Shown here piece by piece: positions 1-8,617 of a stretch of 64,000 nucleotides of DNA (position 1 is the first letter of the stretch; each line of letters opens with the position of its first letter). Origin of the DNA: Hydrogenophaga sp. (GTDB lineage Bacteria; Pseudomonadota; Gammaproteobacteria; Burkholderiales; Burkholderiaceae_C); NCBI RefSeq assembly GCF_011390835.1, contig NZ_JAABRQ010000001.1, forward strand, positions 344,348 through 408,347. Reading direction: 5' to 3'. The translations under genes were made by a program, and so were the position numbers. Below the pieces are notes generated by a model that was not told the origin of the DNA, did not search any database, and worked only from the letters and a program-made list of their open reading frames with translations.

Positions 1-552
1 CGCGAAGCCAGCGCGCATCGGGACCAAGGCCAGCGAGGCGACAGATGCCGCATCCTCCAGCCACTGCGCAGCCTCCAGGCCCGGGTTGGCGCCGCAGTAG
101 GGTAGCGTGAGCGACGAGGCAAAGGTCTGCACGTCGTCGCTGGCGCCCTGGGCGTATTCTTCGGTGGCGTATTCGGGAGCCACCCCCCATACCTTGATCG
201 CCACCTGGGGCACTAGGAACTGCGCGGCGATCTCGCGCGCCGCCACACGCGGCAGCTCACGCGCCTCGCGGGTCAGCAGGAGTTCGCGGGTCCATCGCTG
301 TAGGCGGTCGGCAATGGCGGTGTTCTCCTGCCCATGGCGAATCATGCCGGCGGCCTTGAGTTCCAGCGCCTTGATCTTCTCTCGCAACATCTCCGCTTGG
401 CGCTCCTGCAGACTCACCGCGCGGTGGCTGTGCGGGCTGGTGAGCTGCACCGTCGCGAGCAGGCCAGCGTGACGCTCGAAAAAGTCAGGCGTGTTGGCCA
501 AGTAATTGGCGATGTCGTCTTCGGTGATGGGGGGAATGGTTGGTTCGATCAT
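1..552 (-). CDS. DUF484 family protein (partial, C-terminus beyond window)
   Basis: The first 184 residues of a DUF484 family protein are present; the 3' end lies outside the window. The start is an ATG giving MIEPTIPPITEDDIANYLAN, followed by the typical DUF484 N-terminus (a segment like FFERHAGLLATVQLTSPH, then HSHRAVSLQERQAEMLREK). A predicted coiled-coil segment leads into a GAF-like domain. The biochemical role of the family is not established. It usually sits between dapF and the recombinase gene xerC, and here it starts 37 nt after the dapF stop on the same strand, so the two probably share a transcript and xerC may lie just outside the window. Confidence 0.88.
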   Translation of the reverse strand, partial: MIEPTIPPITEDDIANYLANTPDFFERHAGLLATVQLTSPHSHRAVSLQERQAEMLREKIKALELKAAGMIRHGQENTAIADRLQRWTRELLLTREARELPRVAAREIAAQFLVPQVAIKVWGVAPEYATEEYAQGASDDVQTFASSLTLPYCGANPGLEAAQWLEDAASVASLALVPMRAGFA

Positions 553-589
553 GGTGTGCACACGATACAGCGGAGCGGGTCGGAGGGTT

Positions 590-1465
590 TCAGGGCAGAT
601 CGGGCACATTGACCGTGCCCTCGAACACGGTGGTGGCAGGCCCGGTCATGAACACCGGTGCGTCGTGGGCCGCGGTGAGAGCCCATTCGATGCTGAGCAC
701 ACCGCCGCGCGTGTACAGGTCCACTTGCTGGTCCAGCAGGCCCAGGCGGATGCCGGCCACGACGGCCGCGCAGGCGCCCGTGCCACAGGCCAGGGTTTCG
801 CCAGCGCCGCGCTCGTACACGCGCAACCGCGCCGTGTGGCGATCGACCACCTGCAGAAAACCTACATTCACATGCTCGGGAAAGCGGGCGTGCGACTCGA
901 TCAGCGGTCCCCAGCTTTCAACAGGCGCTTGGTCAACGTCTCCAGCCAACAACACCACATGCGGGTTGCCCATGGACAGCACAGACAACAGCACCTCGCC
1001 CACCTCGGGCAAGTCCAGTGGCCAGCGCTCGAAGTCGCCCATGGGATGGGACTCAAGGCCAGTACCATCAAACGGCACGCGCGACAGCGCAAATACTGGC
1101 GGGCCCATGTCCACTGTGACGCGACCGTCGGCATGCAACTGCAGCGACAGTTCGCCGTTCTTCACCTTCACCCGAACCGGGTTGCGATCGGTCAATCTCT
1201 GTTCGTGCACATAACGCACAAAACAGCGTGCGCCGTTACCGCAATGTTCGACCTCGCCCCCATCGGCGTTGTGGATCACGTATTCGAAGTCCAGACCCGC
1301 GCCAGGCGAGGGCCGCACGCTTAGGATCTGGTCGGCGCCGACTCCAAGATGCCGGTCGGCCAGCCAACGGTACTGGGCCGGGCTGAGGTTCAGCCGAGCA
1401 CGGGTTTCGTCGAGCACCACAAAATCGTTGCCCGCGCCCTGCATCTTGGTGAACCGGATCTGCAT
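590..1465 (-). CDS. dapF: diaminopimelate epimerase DapF
   Basis: This cytoplasmic, cofactor-independent enzyme interconverts LL- and meso-2,6-diaminopimelate for lysine and peptidoglycan synthesis. The 291-residue protein is the usual family length. It begins [20 protein letters not shown] and carries both active-site cysteine motifs: the first in [20 protein letters not shown] and the second in [20 protein letters not shown]. An upstream in-frame ATG would add 43 residues not typical of the family, so the internal ATG was chosen. The gene is followed by the DUF484 gene in the usual order. Upstream it faces the threonate operon across a divergent intergenic region. Confidence 0.97.
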   Translation of the reverse strand: MQIRFTKMQGAGNDFVVLDETRARLNLSPAQYRWLADRHLGVGADQILSVRPSPGAGLDFEYVIHNADGGEVEHCGNGARCFVRYVHEQRLTDRNPVRVKVKNGELSLQLHADGRVTVDMGPPVFALSRVPFDGTGLESHPMGDFERWPLDLPEVGEVLLSVLSMGNPHVVLLAGDVDQAPVESWGPLIESHARFPEHVNVGFLQVVDRHTARLRVYERGAGETLACGTGACAAVVAGIRLGLLDQQVDLYTRGGVLSIEWALTAAHDAPVFMTGPATTVFEGTVNVPDLP

Positions 1466-1579
1466 CGGGCCGATTATCCCCTCTCGAACCGACCCGCCGG
1501 AGCCCCAGTCCCGGCGATGAAAATCGGGAAGCTCAGAGCCGTTTTCAGGGTTTACCTGCATCGACGATCTGAGACAAAG

Positions 1580-1599
1580 TTGTATGATGACCATACCAA
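1580..1599. promoter_or_regulatory. candidate GntR-type operator upstream of the threonate operon
   Basis: An imperfect palindrome with half-sites TTGTATG and CATACCAA around a short AT-containing centre lies about 70 nt before ltnD, in the divergent region between dapF and ltnD. It resembles operators of the FadR/UxuR branch of GntR regulators, which commonly control sugar-acid operons. No regulator gene lies next to the operon, so the cognate protein is unknown. The functional call is inference from symmetry and position only. Confidence 0.4.
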
Positions 1600-1669
1600 T
1601 CTAGCACACAAGTGTTGATTCGATGCCTCACCTTTTCACGCTTCAACCTCATTTTCCAACGCAGCCCAC

Positions 1670-2593
1670 ATGAGCACTCACACCTTTCGCACACTCGGCG
1701 TCATCGGCCTTGGCTCCATGGGCATGGGGGCTGCCTGCTCGGCCGTGCGCCAGGGCACGTCCACCTGGGGCTTCGACCCTCGTCCGGAGGCGCTCGCCGC
1801 CTTCAGTGAAGCCGGCGGCCACCCCGCAGGCAGCGTGGCCGAATTGGCTGCGAAATGTGATGTGGTGCTGGTGCTGGTGGTCAACGCGGCCCAGACCGAA
1901 CAGGTGCTGTTCAGCGACCAGGGGCTGACCAACCACCTCAAGCCCGGCAGCGTGGTGATCACCTCGGCCACGGTCGACCCAGCGCTGCCGCCTGTGTGGG
2001 AACAGCGGCTGGAAGAAAAGGGCCTGTGGCTGATCGACGGCCCGGTCTCGGGTGGCGCGAAAAAGGCGGCAGCCGGCCAGATGACGGTGATGGCCTCGGG
2101 CAAGCCCGAGGCGTTCACCGCTGCAGACAGCCTGCTCGACACCTTCGCTGGCAAGGTGTACCGCCTGGGCAACCAGGCCGGCATCGGCTCCACCGTGAAG
2201 ATGGTCAACCAGCACCTGGCGGGCGTGCACATCGCCACCGCCTGCGAGGCCATGGCGCTGGGCATCAAGGCCGGGGCCGACCCGCGCCAGCTGTACGACG
2301 TGATCACGAACGCCGCCGGCAACAGCTGGATGTTCGAGAACCGCGTACCACACATCCTGGACGGCGACTACACGCCGCTGTCGGCGGTGAACATCTTCGT
2401 GAAAGACTTGGGCATCGTGCTCGACTCGGCACGCGCGCTGAAATTCCCGCTGCCGCTGGCCGCCGCTGCCCACCAGCTCTACCTGTCTACCGCCGCCATG
2501 GGCCTGGGGGCCGAAGACGATTCTGCCGTGGTCAAGTACTATGCCGCCCTTGCCGGGCTGGAATTGCCCGCGCCCAAGGGAAAGCTCCCATGA
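1670..2593 (+). CDS. ltnD: L-threonate dehydrogenase (beta-hydroxyacid dehydrogenase family)
   Basis: A 307-residue NAD-dependent beta-hydroxyacid dehydrogenase expected to oxidise L-threonate to 2-oxo-tetronate, the first step of L-threonate catabolism. The Rossmann motif GLGSMGMGAACSAVRQG is near residue 15. The substrate-binding signature DGPVSGGAKKAAAGQMTVM is near residue 125. The catalytic lysine lies in GSTVKMVNQHLAG near residue 180. It is the first gene of a five-gene operon and overlaps otnK by 4 nt (ATGA). The neighbouring otnK, otnC and otnI make the threonate assignment much stronger than homology alone; related enzymes act on 3-hydroxyisobutyrate or tartronate semialdehyde. Confidence 0.9.
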   Translation: MSTHTFRTLGVIGLGSMGMGAACSAVRQGTSTWGFDPRPEALAAFSEAGGHPAGSVAELAAKCDVVLVLVVNAAQTEQVLFSDQGLTNHLKPGSVVITSATVDPALPPVWEQRLEEKGLWLIDGPVSGGAKKAAAGQMTVMASGKPEAFTAADSLLDTFAGKVYRLGNQAGIGSTVKMVNQHLAGVHIATACEAMALGIKAGADPRQLYDVITNAAGNSWMFENRVPHILDGDYTPLSAVNIFVKDLGIVLDSARALKFPLPLAAAAHQLYLSTAAMGLGAEDDSAVVKYYAALAGLELPAPKGKLP

Positions 2594-3858
2594 TCCTCGG
2601 CGTCATCGCAGACGACTTCACCGGCGCCACCGACGTGGCCAGCATGCTGGTGCGCGCCGGCATGCCCACGGTGCAGGTGCTGGGCGTACCTGAGGGTGGA
2701 TTGCCGGCGGCCGACGCGGTGGTGATCGCGCTGAAGACGCGCACCATCCCCTCGCATGAGGCCGTTGCACAAAGCCTGCAGGCGCTTGCTGCGCTGAGAG
2801 CCGCGGGCGCACGGCAGATCTACTTCAAATACTGCTCGACCTTCGACTCCACCGCCGAAGGCAACATCGGCCCGGTGACCGACGCGCTGATGCAGGCCCT
2901 GGGCACCGACTTCACCATCGCCTGTCCCGCCTTCCCCGAAAACGGCCGTACCGTGTTCCGCGGCCACCTGTTTGTGGGCGACCAGCTGCTCAGCGACTCG
3001 GGCATGAAGCACCACCCGCTGACGCCCATGACAGACGCGAACCTGGTTCGCGTGTTGCAGGCGCAGACCGCACAAAAGGTCGACCTGCTTCGCGTGGACG
3101 CGCTGCGCAGCGACGCAGCCACCCGGATTGGCCAACTGCGAGCCGACGGCGTGCGCATCGCGGTAGCCGACGCGATCGACAACAGCGACCTGCTGGCCCT
3201 GGGCGAGGTATGCGCCGAGCTGCCGCTGATCACCGCCGGCTCAGGCGTGGCCCTCGGCTTGCCACCGGCCTACCAGCGCCGCGGCTGGTGGGCACCAAGC
3301 GACAACGCGGCCAGCCTGTCTGCCGTGCAAGGGCCAGCCGCCGTGCTGTCGGGCTCCTGCTCGCAAGCCACCAACGCCCAGGTGACACGCTGGATCGCCG
3401 ACGGCCGCACCGCCACTGCGCTCGACCCGCTGGCCTTGCACCGGGGCGAACAAAGCGCGGAAACGCTGCTGGCGCAGGTTCTTCCGCTGCTGCCTCAAGG
3501 CCCGGTGCTGCTGTACGCGACCGCTGAACCCGAACGCGTTAAAGCGGTGCAGGCCGAGCTGGGTGTGGAGGCCGCCGGCGCGCTGGTGGAAAACACGCTG
3601 GCTGCGCTGGCGCGGGGTCTGGTTGAGGCGGGCGCGCGCCGCCTGGTGGTGGCGGGCGGCGAAACCTCCGGAGCCGTGGTGCAGGCGCTGGGTGTACCGC
3701 AGCTGCACATCGGCGCGCCGATCTGCCCCGGTGTGCCCTGGACCGAAGCCGCCCTGCCCGGCTCGGGCGAACCGATGTGGCTGGCGCTCAAATCGGGCAA
3801 CTTTGGTGGCGTGGATTTTTTTGCCGACGCGCTTCGTGACGCTGGGGTCACGCTGTGA
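2590..3858 (+). CDS. otnK: 3-oxo-tetronate kinase OtnK
   Basis: A 422-residue four-carbon acid sugar kinase (DUF1537 family). It phosphorylates 3-oxo-tetronate at C4 with ATP to feed the decarboxylase OtnC. The N-terminal substrate-binding signature GVIADDFTGATDVASMLV is at residues 4-21. The C-terminal nucleotide-binding half carries VVAGGETSGAVVQALGV. The start is the ATG that overlaps the ltnD stop by 4 nt, which places the signature at the expected distance from the N-terminus. The stop overlaps the GTG start of otnC by 4 nt, suggesting coupled translation of kinase and decarboxylase. Confidence 0.94.
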   Translation: MILGVIADDFTGATDVASMLVRAGMPTVQVLGVPEGGLPAADAVVIALKTRTIPSHEAVAQSLQALAALRAAGARQIYFKYCSTFDSTAEGNIGPVTDALMQALGTDFTIACPAFPENGRTVFRGHLFVGDQLLSDSGMKHHPLTPMTDANLVRVLQAQTAQKVDLLRVDALRSDAATRIGQLRADGVRIAVADAIDNSDLLALGEVCAELPLITAGSGVALGLPPAYQRRGWWAPSDNAASLSAVQGPAAVLSGSCSQATNAQVTRWIADGRTATALDPLALHRGEQSAETLLAQVLPLLPQGPVLLYATAEPERVKAVQAELGVEAAGALVENTLAALARGLVEAGARRLVVAGGETSGAVVQALGVPQLHIGAPICPGVPWTEAALPGSGEPMWLALKSGNFGGVDFFADALRDAGVTL

Positions 3859-4532
3859 CAACGACCTGGCCGAGTGAACAAAACGCGCTGCGCGCCGAGA
3901 TCGTGCGCGTGGGCGCCTCGCTGTTCCAGCGCGGCTATGTGCACTCGAGCGCGGGCAACATCAGCGCGCGGCTCACCAATGAGCAAGGCGGCGGCTTTCT
4001 CATCACCCCGACCGACGCCTGCCTGGGTTTTCTCGACCCGTCACAGCTCGCATGGGTGGACGACAGCGGCACCCAGCGCAGCGGCGAGCGCGCCAGCAAG
4101 ACCCTGGCGCTGCACCGGCGCATCTATGACAGCGCGCCCGAAGCGCACTGTGTGCTGCACACCCACGCCACCCACCTGGTCGCGCTCACGCTGCACGGCG
4201 TCTGGCAAACCGACGATATCCTGCCGCCGCTCACGCCCTACCAGGTGATGAAGGTCGGCCATGTACCGCTGATCGCGTACCGGCGCCCGGGCGACCCGGC
4301 GGTGGCCGACGCTGTGGCGGCCCGGATCGCCGCCGCCCGGCGGCCGCTGCGCGCGGTGATGCTGGAGCGCCTGGGTCCCACCGTCTGGCACAGCAGTCCC
4401 GCCACCGCGATGGCCCTGCTGGAAGAGCTCGAAGAAACCGCCCGCCTGTGGTTGCTGGGCGGCCGCACGCTGACGCCCCTCAGCGACGCGCAAATCGAAG
4501 AGCTGCGCGCGCAGTTCAATGCCCCCTGGTAA
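3855..4532 (+). CDS. otnC: 3-oxo-tetronate 4-phosphate decarboxylase OtnC (class II aldolase fold)
   Basis: A 225-residue class II aldolase/adducin-family protein expected to decarboxylate 3-oxo-tetronate 4-phosphate to dihydroxyacetone phosphate, with a divalent metal. The family signature HSSAGNISARL is near residue 32, and metal-ligand histidines lie in HCVLHTHATHLVALTLHG near residue 97. The start is GTG, overlapping the otnK stop (GTGA). The fold is shared with fuculose and ribulose phosphate aldolases; the specific call depends on the adjacent otnK, otnI and two C4-acid dehydrogenases. Confidence 0.9.
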   Translation: MTTTWPSEQNALRAEIVRVGASLFQRGYVHSSAGNISARLTNEQGGGFLITPTDACLGFLDPSQLAWVDDSGTQRSGERASKTLALHRRIYDSAPEAHCVLHTHATHLVALTLHGVWQTDDILPPLTPYQVMKVGHVPLIAYRRPGDPAVADAVAARIAAARRPLRAVMLERLGPTVWHSSPATAMALLEELEETARLWLLGGRTLTPLSDAQIEELRAQFNAPW

Positions 4533-4560
4533 GTCTGCCAACCCACCTATTTAGATCCCC

Positions 4561-5358
4561 ATGCCTCGCTTTGCCGCCAACCTGTCCATGATGTACACCG
4601 AGGTTCCGTTCCTCGACCGGTTCGCGGCCGCCGCCGCCGACGGGTTTGACGCCGTGGAGTACCTGTTCCCCTATGACTTTCAGCCAGCCGAGATCGACGC
4701 CCGGCTGCAAGAGCACGGCCTCACGCAAGCCTTGTTCAACCTGCCGCCCGGCGACTGGACCGCCGGGGAGCGCGGTATGGCCTGCCACCCAGGTCGCGAA
4801 GCCGAATTCGCCGCCAGCGTCGCAAAGGCCCTGACCTACGCCCAGGCCACAGGTTGCCGACGATTGCACGCCATGGCTGGACTCAAGCCTGCAGGCGCGA
4901 GCGAGGCGCAGCTCCGCGCCACCTATGTGGCCAACTTGAGCGCGGCAGCCGATCGCCTCGCGCCCCACGGCATCACGCTCTTGATCGAGCCCATCAACAC
5001 GCGCGACATGCCGGGCTACCACCTCAACTGGCAACAACAGGCCCACGATGTGCTGGCCGAGGTGGGTGCGCCCAACCTGAAGGTGCAAATGGACTTTTAC
5101 CACTGTCAGATCATGGAGGGTGATCTCAGCATGCGTCTAAAGAAGCACTTCGGCGGAGTGGGTCACATCCAGATCGCCGGCGTGCCCGACCGTCATGAAC
5201 CGGATGGCGGTGAAGTGAACCACGAACACCTGTTCACCCAGCTCGACACGCTGGGCTACCCGGGTTGGGTCGGCTGCGAGTACCGGCCCAAGGCAGGCAC
5301 CAGCGAGGGCCTGGGCTGGCTGCGCCGCCACCGAGCTGCTAGACAAGCGGCCGCATGA
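4561..5358 (+). CDS. otnI: 2-oxo-tetronate isomerase OtnI (hydroxypyruvate isomerase family)
   Basis: A 265-residue TIM-barrel isomerase of the hydroxypyruvate isomerase family. In this operon it would convert the 2-oxo-tetronate made by LtnD into 3-oxo-tetronate, the OtnK substrate. The N-terminus [20 protein letters not shown] is typical. Metal or substrate residues appear in [27 protein letters not shown] and [10 protein letters not shown]. Hydroxypyruvate isomerase (hyi) is the closest alternative label. It lies 28 nt after otnC and overlaps the next gene by 4 nt. Confidence 0.9.
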   Translation: MPRFAANLSMMYTEVPFLDRFAAAAADGFDAVEYLFPYDFQPAEIDARLQEHGLTQALFNLPPGDWTAGERGMACHPGREAEFAASVAKALTYAQATGCRRLHAMAGLKPAGASEAQLRATYVANLSAAADRLAPHGITLLIEPINTRDMPGYHLNWQQQAHDVLAEVGAPNLKVQMDFYHCQIMEGDLSMRLKKHFGGVGHIQIAGVPDRHEPDGGEVNHEHLFTQLDTLGYPGWVGCEYRPKAGTSEGLGWLRRHRAARQAAA

Positions 5359-6383
5359 ACATCCTCATCACCGGCGGCGCCGGCTTCCTGGGCCGCGGTC
5401 TGGCCCACGCCCTGTTGCAGCGCAGCCAGCTCGCCGGCAGCACCCTCGCCACCCTGGCACTCGCCGACCTGGTCTCCCCCACCGACCCCGCGCTCACGCG
5501 AGACCCGCGCGTGCGCGTGTTCACCGGCGACCTGCTGGCCAGCGTGCCGGCGCTCATGACCGCCGGCCCCTGGGACGCGGTGTTCCACCTCGCTTCGGCT
5601 GTCTCGGGTGAGTGCGAGGCCAACTTCGACCTCGGCCTGCACGCCAACCTCGACAGCACGCGCGCCTTGCTCGACGCCTGCCGCGCACAGACCGTCGCAG
5701 GCCACGCGCCGGCGCTGTTTTTCTTCTCCAGCTCGGTTGCCGTCTATGGCAGTGATGCCGCCGTGAAGCTTCCCGCCGTCGTGCGCGACGACACCTTGCC
5801 CACGCCACAGTCCAGTTACGGCATCCACAAATTCGTGTGCGAGCAGCTGGTCGCCGACTACACGCGAAAAGGTTTCATCGATGGTCGAGCCGCGCGGCTC
5901 ATGACGGTCTCTGTGCGTCCGGGGCGATCCAACGGCGCGGCCTCCGGCTTCCTCTCGGGCATGTTCCGCGAGCCGCTCGCAGGCCAGCCCAGCAACTGCC
6001 CTGTGGGCCTCGACACCGAGGTCGCCCTGGCCTCGCCAGCGAACACGCTGGCTGGCATCCTGGCGGTGGCCGAAGCCAGCCGCGAAGCCATCGGCGGCCG
6101 CACCGCCATCAACCTGCCCGCGCTCACGGTGAGTGTGCGGGCCATGCTGCAGGCGCTGGAAGATCTGGCCGGGCCAGAAGTCGTGGCGCTGATCCGTCAC
6201 GAGCCCGACGCCACCGTGGCCCGCATCGTCGCGGCCTGGCCGGCCCGTTTCGAGAGCCCGCGGGCGAACGCGCTGGGCCTGCGCGCTGATCCCGATTTCG
6301 CCAGCGTGCTGCGACAGTACGTGGCGCACCACCCCGATGCCGTGACCCACCCGGTCGCGCTGGGCCGCCTGGCACAGCGCTGA
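5355..6383 (+). CDS. denD: D-erythronate dehydrogenase (NAD-dependent epimerase/dehydratase family)
   Basis: A 342-residue extended short-chain dehydrogenase expected to oxidise D-erythronate to 3-oxo-tetronate, joining the pathway at OtnK. The NAD-binding motif [14 protein letters not shown] is at the N-terminus. The catalytic residues are visible as the serines of [12 protein letters not shown] and the Y-x3-K of [10 protein letters not shown]. It overlaps otnI by 4 nt (ATGA), so all five catabolic genes probably form one transcript. With both ltnD and denD present, the operon should serve two epimeric C4 acids. Confidence 0.87.
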   Translation: MNILITGGAGFLGRGLAHALLQRSQLAGSTLATLALADLVSPTDPALTRDPRVRVFTGDLLASVPALMTAGPWDAVFHLASAVSGECEANFDLGLHANLDSTRALLDACRAQTVAGHAPALFFFSSSVAVYGSDAAVKLPAVVRDDTLPTPQSSYGIHKFVCEQLVADYTRKGFIDGRAARLMTVSVRPGRSNGAASGFLSGMFREPLAGQPSNCPVGLDTEVALASPANTLAGILAVAEASREAIGGRTAINLPALTVSVRAMLQALEDLAGPEVVALIRHEPDATVARIVAAWPARFESPRANALGLRADPDFASVLRQYVAHHPDAVTHPVALGRLAQR

Positions 6384-6468
6384 GCGCGGTGAGGATGGGC
6401 TCCCAGAAGCCCACAGTACCCGCCCTCAGGCGACCGCTCCAACCGCAAGCCTGCCGCACAATGCGGCC

Positions 6469-8172
6469 ATGGCACGCTCCTCCCAACTACTCCGCACCCC
6501 CCGCAACCCGGCTCCGCTGCGCCCAGCCGCCACCGTCCTGCTGCTGCGCGACGGCGCTCAAGGCATCGAGGTCCTGATGACGCGCCGCTCCATGACGGCC
6601 AGCTTCGCACCGGGCGCCTATGTATTTCCCGGTGGCGGCATCGACGCCGCCGATGCCTTGTGCCACGCCCAGGCCACGCGTCGCGCCACCCAGAGCGACC
6701 TGCACCTGACACAGGCGATCGCTGCCATTCGCGAAAGCTTCGAGGAACTGGGCGTGTTGCTGGCTCGCAGCGCGAACGGTTCCCATGCGGGCGCTGATGA
6801 CATCGCCGCACTGGACCGGCAAGCGCCATTCGCCGCGCAGTGTGCGGCGCGAGGTCTAACGCTGGACGCAGCGGAGGTGTTCGTGCTGGCCCACTGGATC
6901 ACCGATCGCGACCTGCCTCGCCGCTTTGACGTGCCGTTTCTGGTGGCCCGCATGCCCGACGGTCAGGAGCCAGTGGCAGACGAGTCCGAGCAGTTTGAAC
7001 CGGTCTGGGTGCGTCCGGCCGATGCACTGGAACGTCATGCCGCCGGCAAGTTCTTCATCATCTTCCCGACCATCCGCACGCTGGAGCGCCTCAAAAGCCA
7101 CGACTGCGTCGAGTCGGTGTTGGGCGCCTGTGCGGTCAACGATGAGCCGCTGTTCACAAGCTGCCCGCGAGCCGGCTTGCTGGGCGGCGCTGAGTCGCGC
7201 CACATGGAGCACGAAGCGCCGTTTGGTGAGCTGGCCCTGGTTTGCCCCGATGGCCAGATCACCCACGCACTGGACTGGCAGACCGAGCTACCCGTGCCGC
7301 TGTTGAAGAACGTGATGCGCCTGACCGCACCCAACCCTGGCTACATGACGGGGCCCGGCACCAACAGCTATCTGGTCGGCGACCCGAACACGGGCCACAT
7401 CGCCATCGACCCCGGTCCTGACTTGCCCGAGCATCTGGAGCGGCTTTGGCGCGCCGCCGGTGGCGACCTGCGCGCCATCGTCTGCACCCACTCACACCCG
7501 GACCACTCTCCCGGCGCCGCCCGCCTGCAGGCCTTGTGCAGCGCCGGTGGGAAAACCCCGCCACCCATCCTGGGCCTGCCGAGCGCCCCGACCTCGCGCG
7601 AAAACAGCCGCTTCACTCCCGATCGAGCGCTGGCCGACGGCGAGCGCCTGACGCTGCAGAACGCGAGCGGCGAAACCGTGCATACACTGCGCGTGGCGCA
7701 CACGCCGGGCCACGCGGCCAACCACCTGTGCCTGTTGCTGGAGGAAGACGGGCTGCTGTTCAGCGGCGACCACATCCTGAACGGCAGCACCACCGTGATC
7801 GATCCGCCTGACGGGAATATGGGCGCCTACCTTGATTCACTCGACCTGCTCGACCAACATTGCGAACAGATCGGGGTCGACTTCATCCTGCCCGCCCACG
7901 GCTATGTGCTCGGCGATTTGAAGCGCATGGCGGACAATCCGAGCGCGCCCGAACATGGTGGTGCCCGCGCAGCCATCGCCCACCTGAAAGCCCACCGGCT
8001 TGCCCGCGAAGCCAAGGTCGCCCGCGCCATGCAGGCACAGCCACAAGGCACGATGGACGACTGGGTGAAGCTCGCCTACGACGACGTACCTGAACGCCTG
8101 TGGCCAGTGGCCAAGCGCTCGCTACTCGCGCATGTGGAGCGCATCCAGAGCCTGGGCGGGTTCAACCTGTAG
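6469..8172 (+). CDS. NUDIX hydrolase / metallo-beta-lactamase fold fusion
   Basis: A 567-residue two-domain enzyme. Residues about 15-230 are a NUDIX domain: FPGGG is followed, after an insertion, by the core RESFEELGV (residues 88-96), so the NUDIX box is split as in NUDT19-like proteins. Residues about 275-565 are a metallo-beta-lactamase domain of the LACTB2/glyoxalase II type, with HSHPDH (about 342-347), AHTPGHAANH, FSGDHILNGS and PAHGYVLG. Both active sites look intact. The pairing suggests hydrolysis of a nucleotide-linked substrate such as a CoA ester followed by a second hydrolysis, but the substrate is unknown. It appears to be a single-gene unit. Confidence 0.85.
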   Translation: MARSSQLLRTPRNPAPLRPAATVLLLRDGAQGIEVLMTRRSMTASFAPGAYVFPGGGIDAADALCHAQATRRATQSDLHLTQAIAAIRESFEELGVLLARSANGSHAGADDIAALDRQAPFAAQCAARGLTLDAAEVFVLAHWITDRDLPRRFDVPFLVARMPDGQEPVADESEQFEPVWVRPADALERHAAGKFFIIFPTIRTLERLKSHDCVESVLGACAVNDEPLFTSCPRAGLLGGAESRHMEHEAPFGELALVCPDGQITHALDWQTELPVPLLKNVMRLTAPNPGYMTGPGTNSYLVGDPNTGHIAIDPGPDLPEHLERLWRAAGGDLRAIVCTHSHPDHSPGAARLQALCSAGGKTPPPILGLPSAPTSRENSRFTPDRALADGERLTLQNASGETVHTLRVAHTPGHAANHLCLLLEEDGLLFSGDHILNGSTTVIDPPDGNMGAYLDSLDLLDQHCEQIGVDFILPAHGYVLGDLKRMADNPSAPEHGGARAAIAHLKAHRLAREAKVARAMQAQPQGTMDDWVKLAYDDVPERLWPVAKRSLLAHVERIQSLGGFNL

Positions 8173-8178
8173 TGAGGA

Positions 8179-8200
8179 CTTGCCACCTGGAGGTGGCAAG
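8179..8200. terminator. hairpin between the NUDIX-MBL gene and rnpB (possible terminator)
   Basis: A perfect 10-bp inverted repeat (arms CTTGCCACCT and AGGTGGCAAG) with a very small loop begins 7 nt after the NUDIX-MBL stop. It is followed on the plus strand by CC and six A. On the minus strand that gives a T-run directly after rnpB and before the hairpin. It does not have the canonical hairpin-then-T order for either strand, so its terminator role is uncertain, although it separates two convergent transcripts. Confidence 0.5.
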
Positions 8201-8212
8201 CCAAAAAATAGT

Positions 8213-8562
8213 GTGAAGCGCGCCGATACGCCGGATTTTGTGCATCCCGGTTGCCCGGGACGTGACCGTCATTCCTCTGGGCCGCTGGTCACCCAGACGG
8301 CTCAATGCTACCTACCCGCCAGCTCCGCGGAACCACATCAACGCTGGCCTATTTGGTATTGCTGCGCGTAGAGATTGCCCGTTTCACCCGCACTGAAGCG
8401 GCTCGTCTCTGTTGCTCTGATCCTCACCTTAGGGCCCTTTGAGCGAACTCGCCGGGCTTGTCGGTGGAGAGGTATTACCTCCTACGCTGTCCTGTGCAGT
8501 CCGGACGTTCCTCCAGTGCCGTCTTTCGACGCTTGCACCAGCGACGGCCTAGCGCGCTCCAC
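8213..8562 (-). ncRNA. rnpB: RNase P RNA (type A)
   Basis: The minus strand carries the catalytic RNA of RNase P, about 350 nt. Conserved blocks read GAGGAACGTCCGGACTGCAC (CR-I), then ACAGGACAGCGTAGGAGGTA, GTGAAACGG in the middle, and GAGCCGTCTGGGTGACC near the 3' side. The ends GTGGAGCGCGC and GCGCGCTTCAC pair to form helix P1. A run of six T follows the 3' strand of P1. A GATAAT hexamer at 8569-8574 (minus strand) is a plausible -10 box placing the 5' end near 8562. The ends are estimates within about 5 nt. The gene is convergent with the NUDIX-MBL gene and divergent from the flavoprotein gene. Confidence 0.95.
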
Positions 8563-8617
8563 CCCGGTATTATCGACGCACCCTCTTGCTTGATCACCAC
8601 AAGCCACCGAGAAGCCC

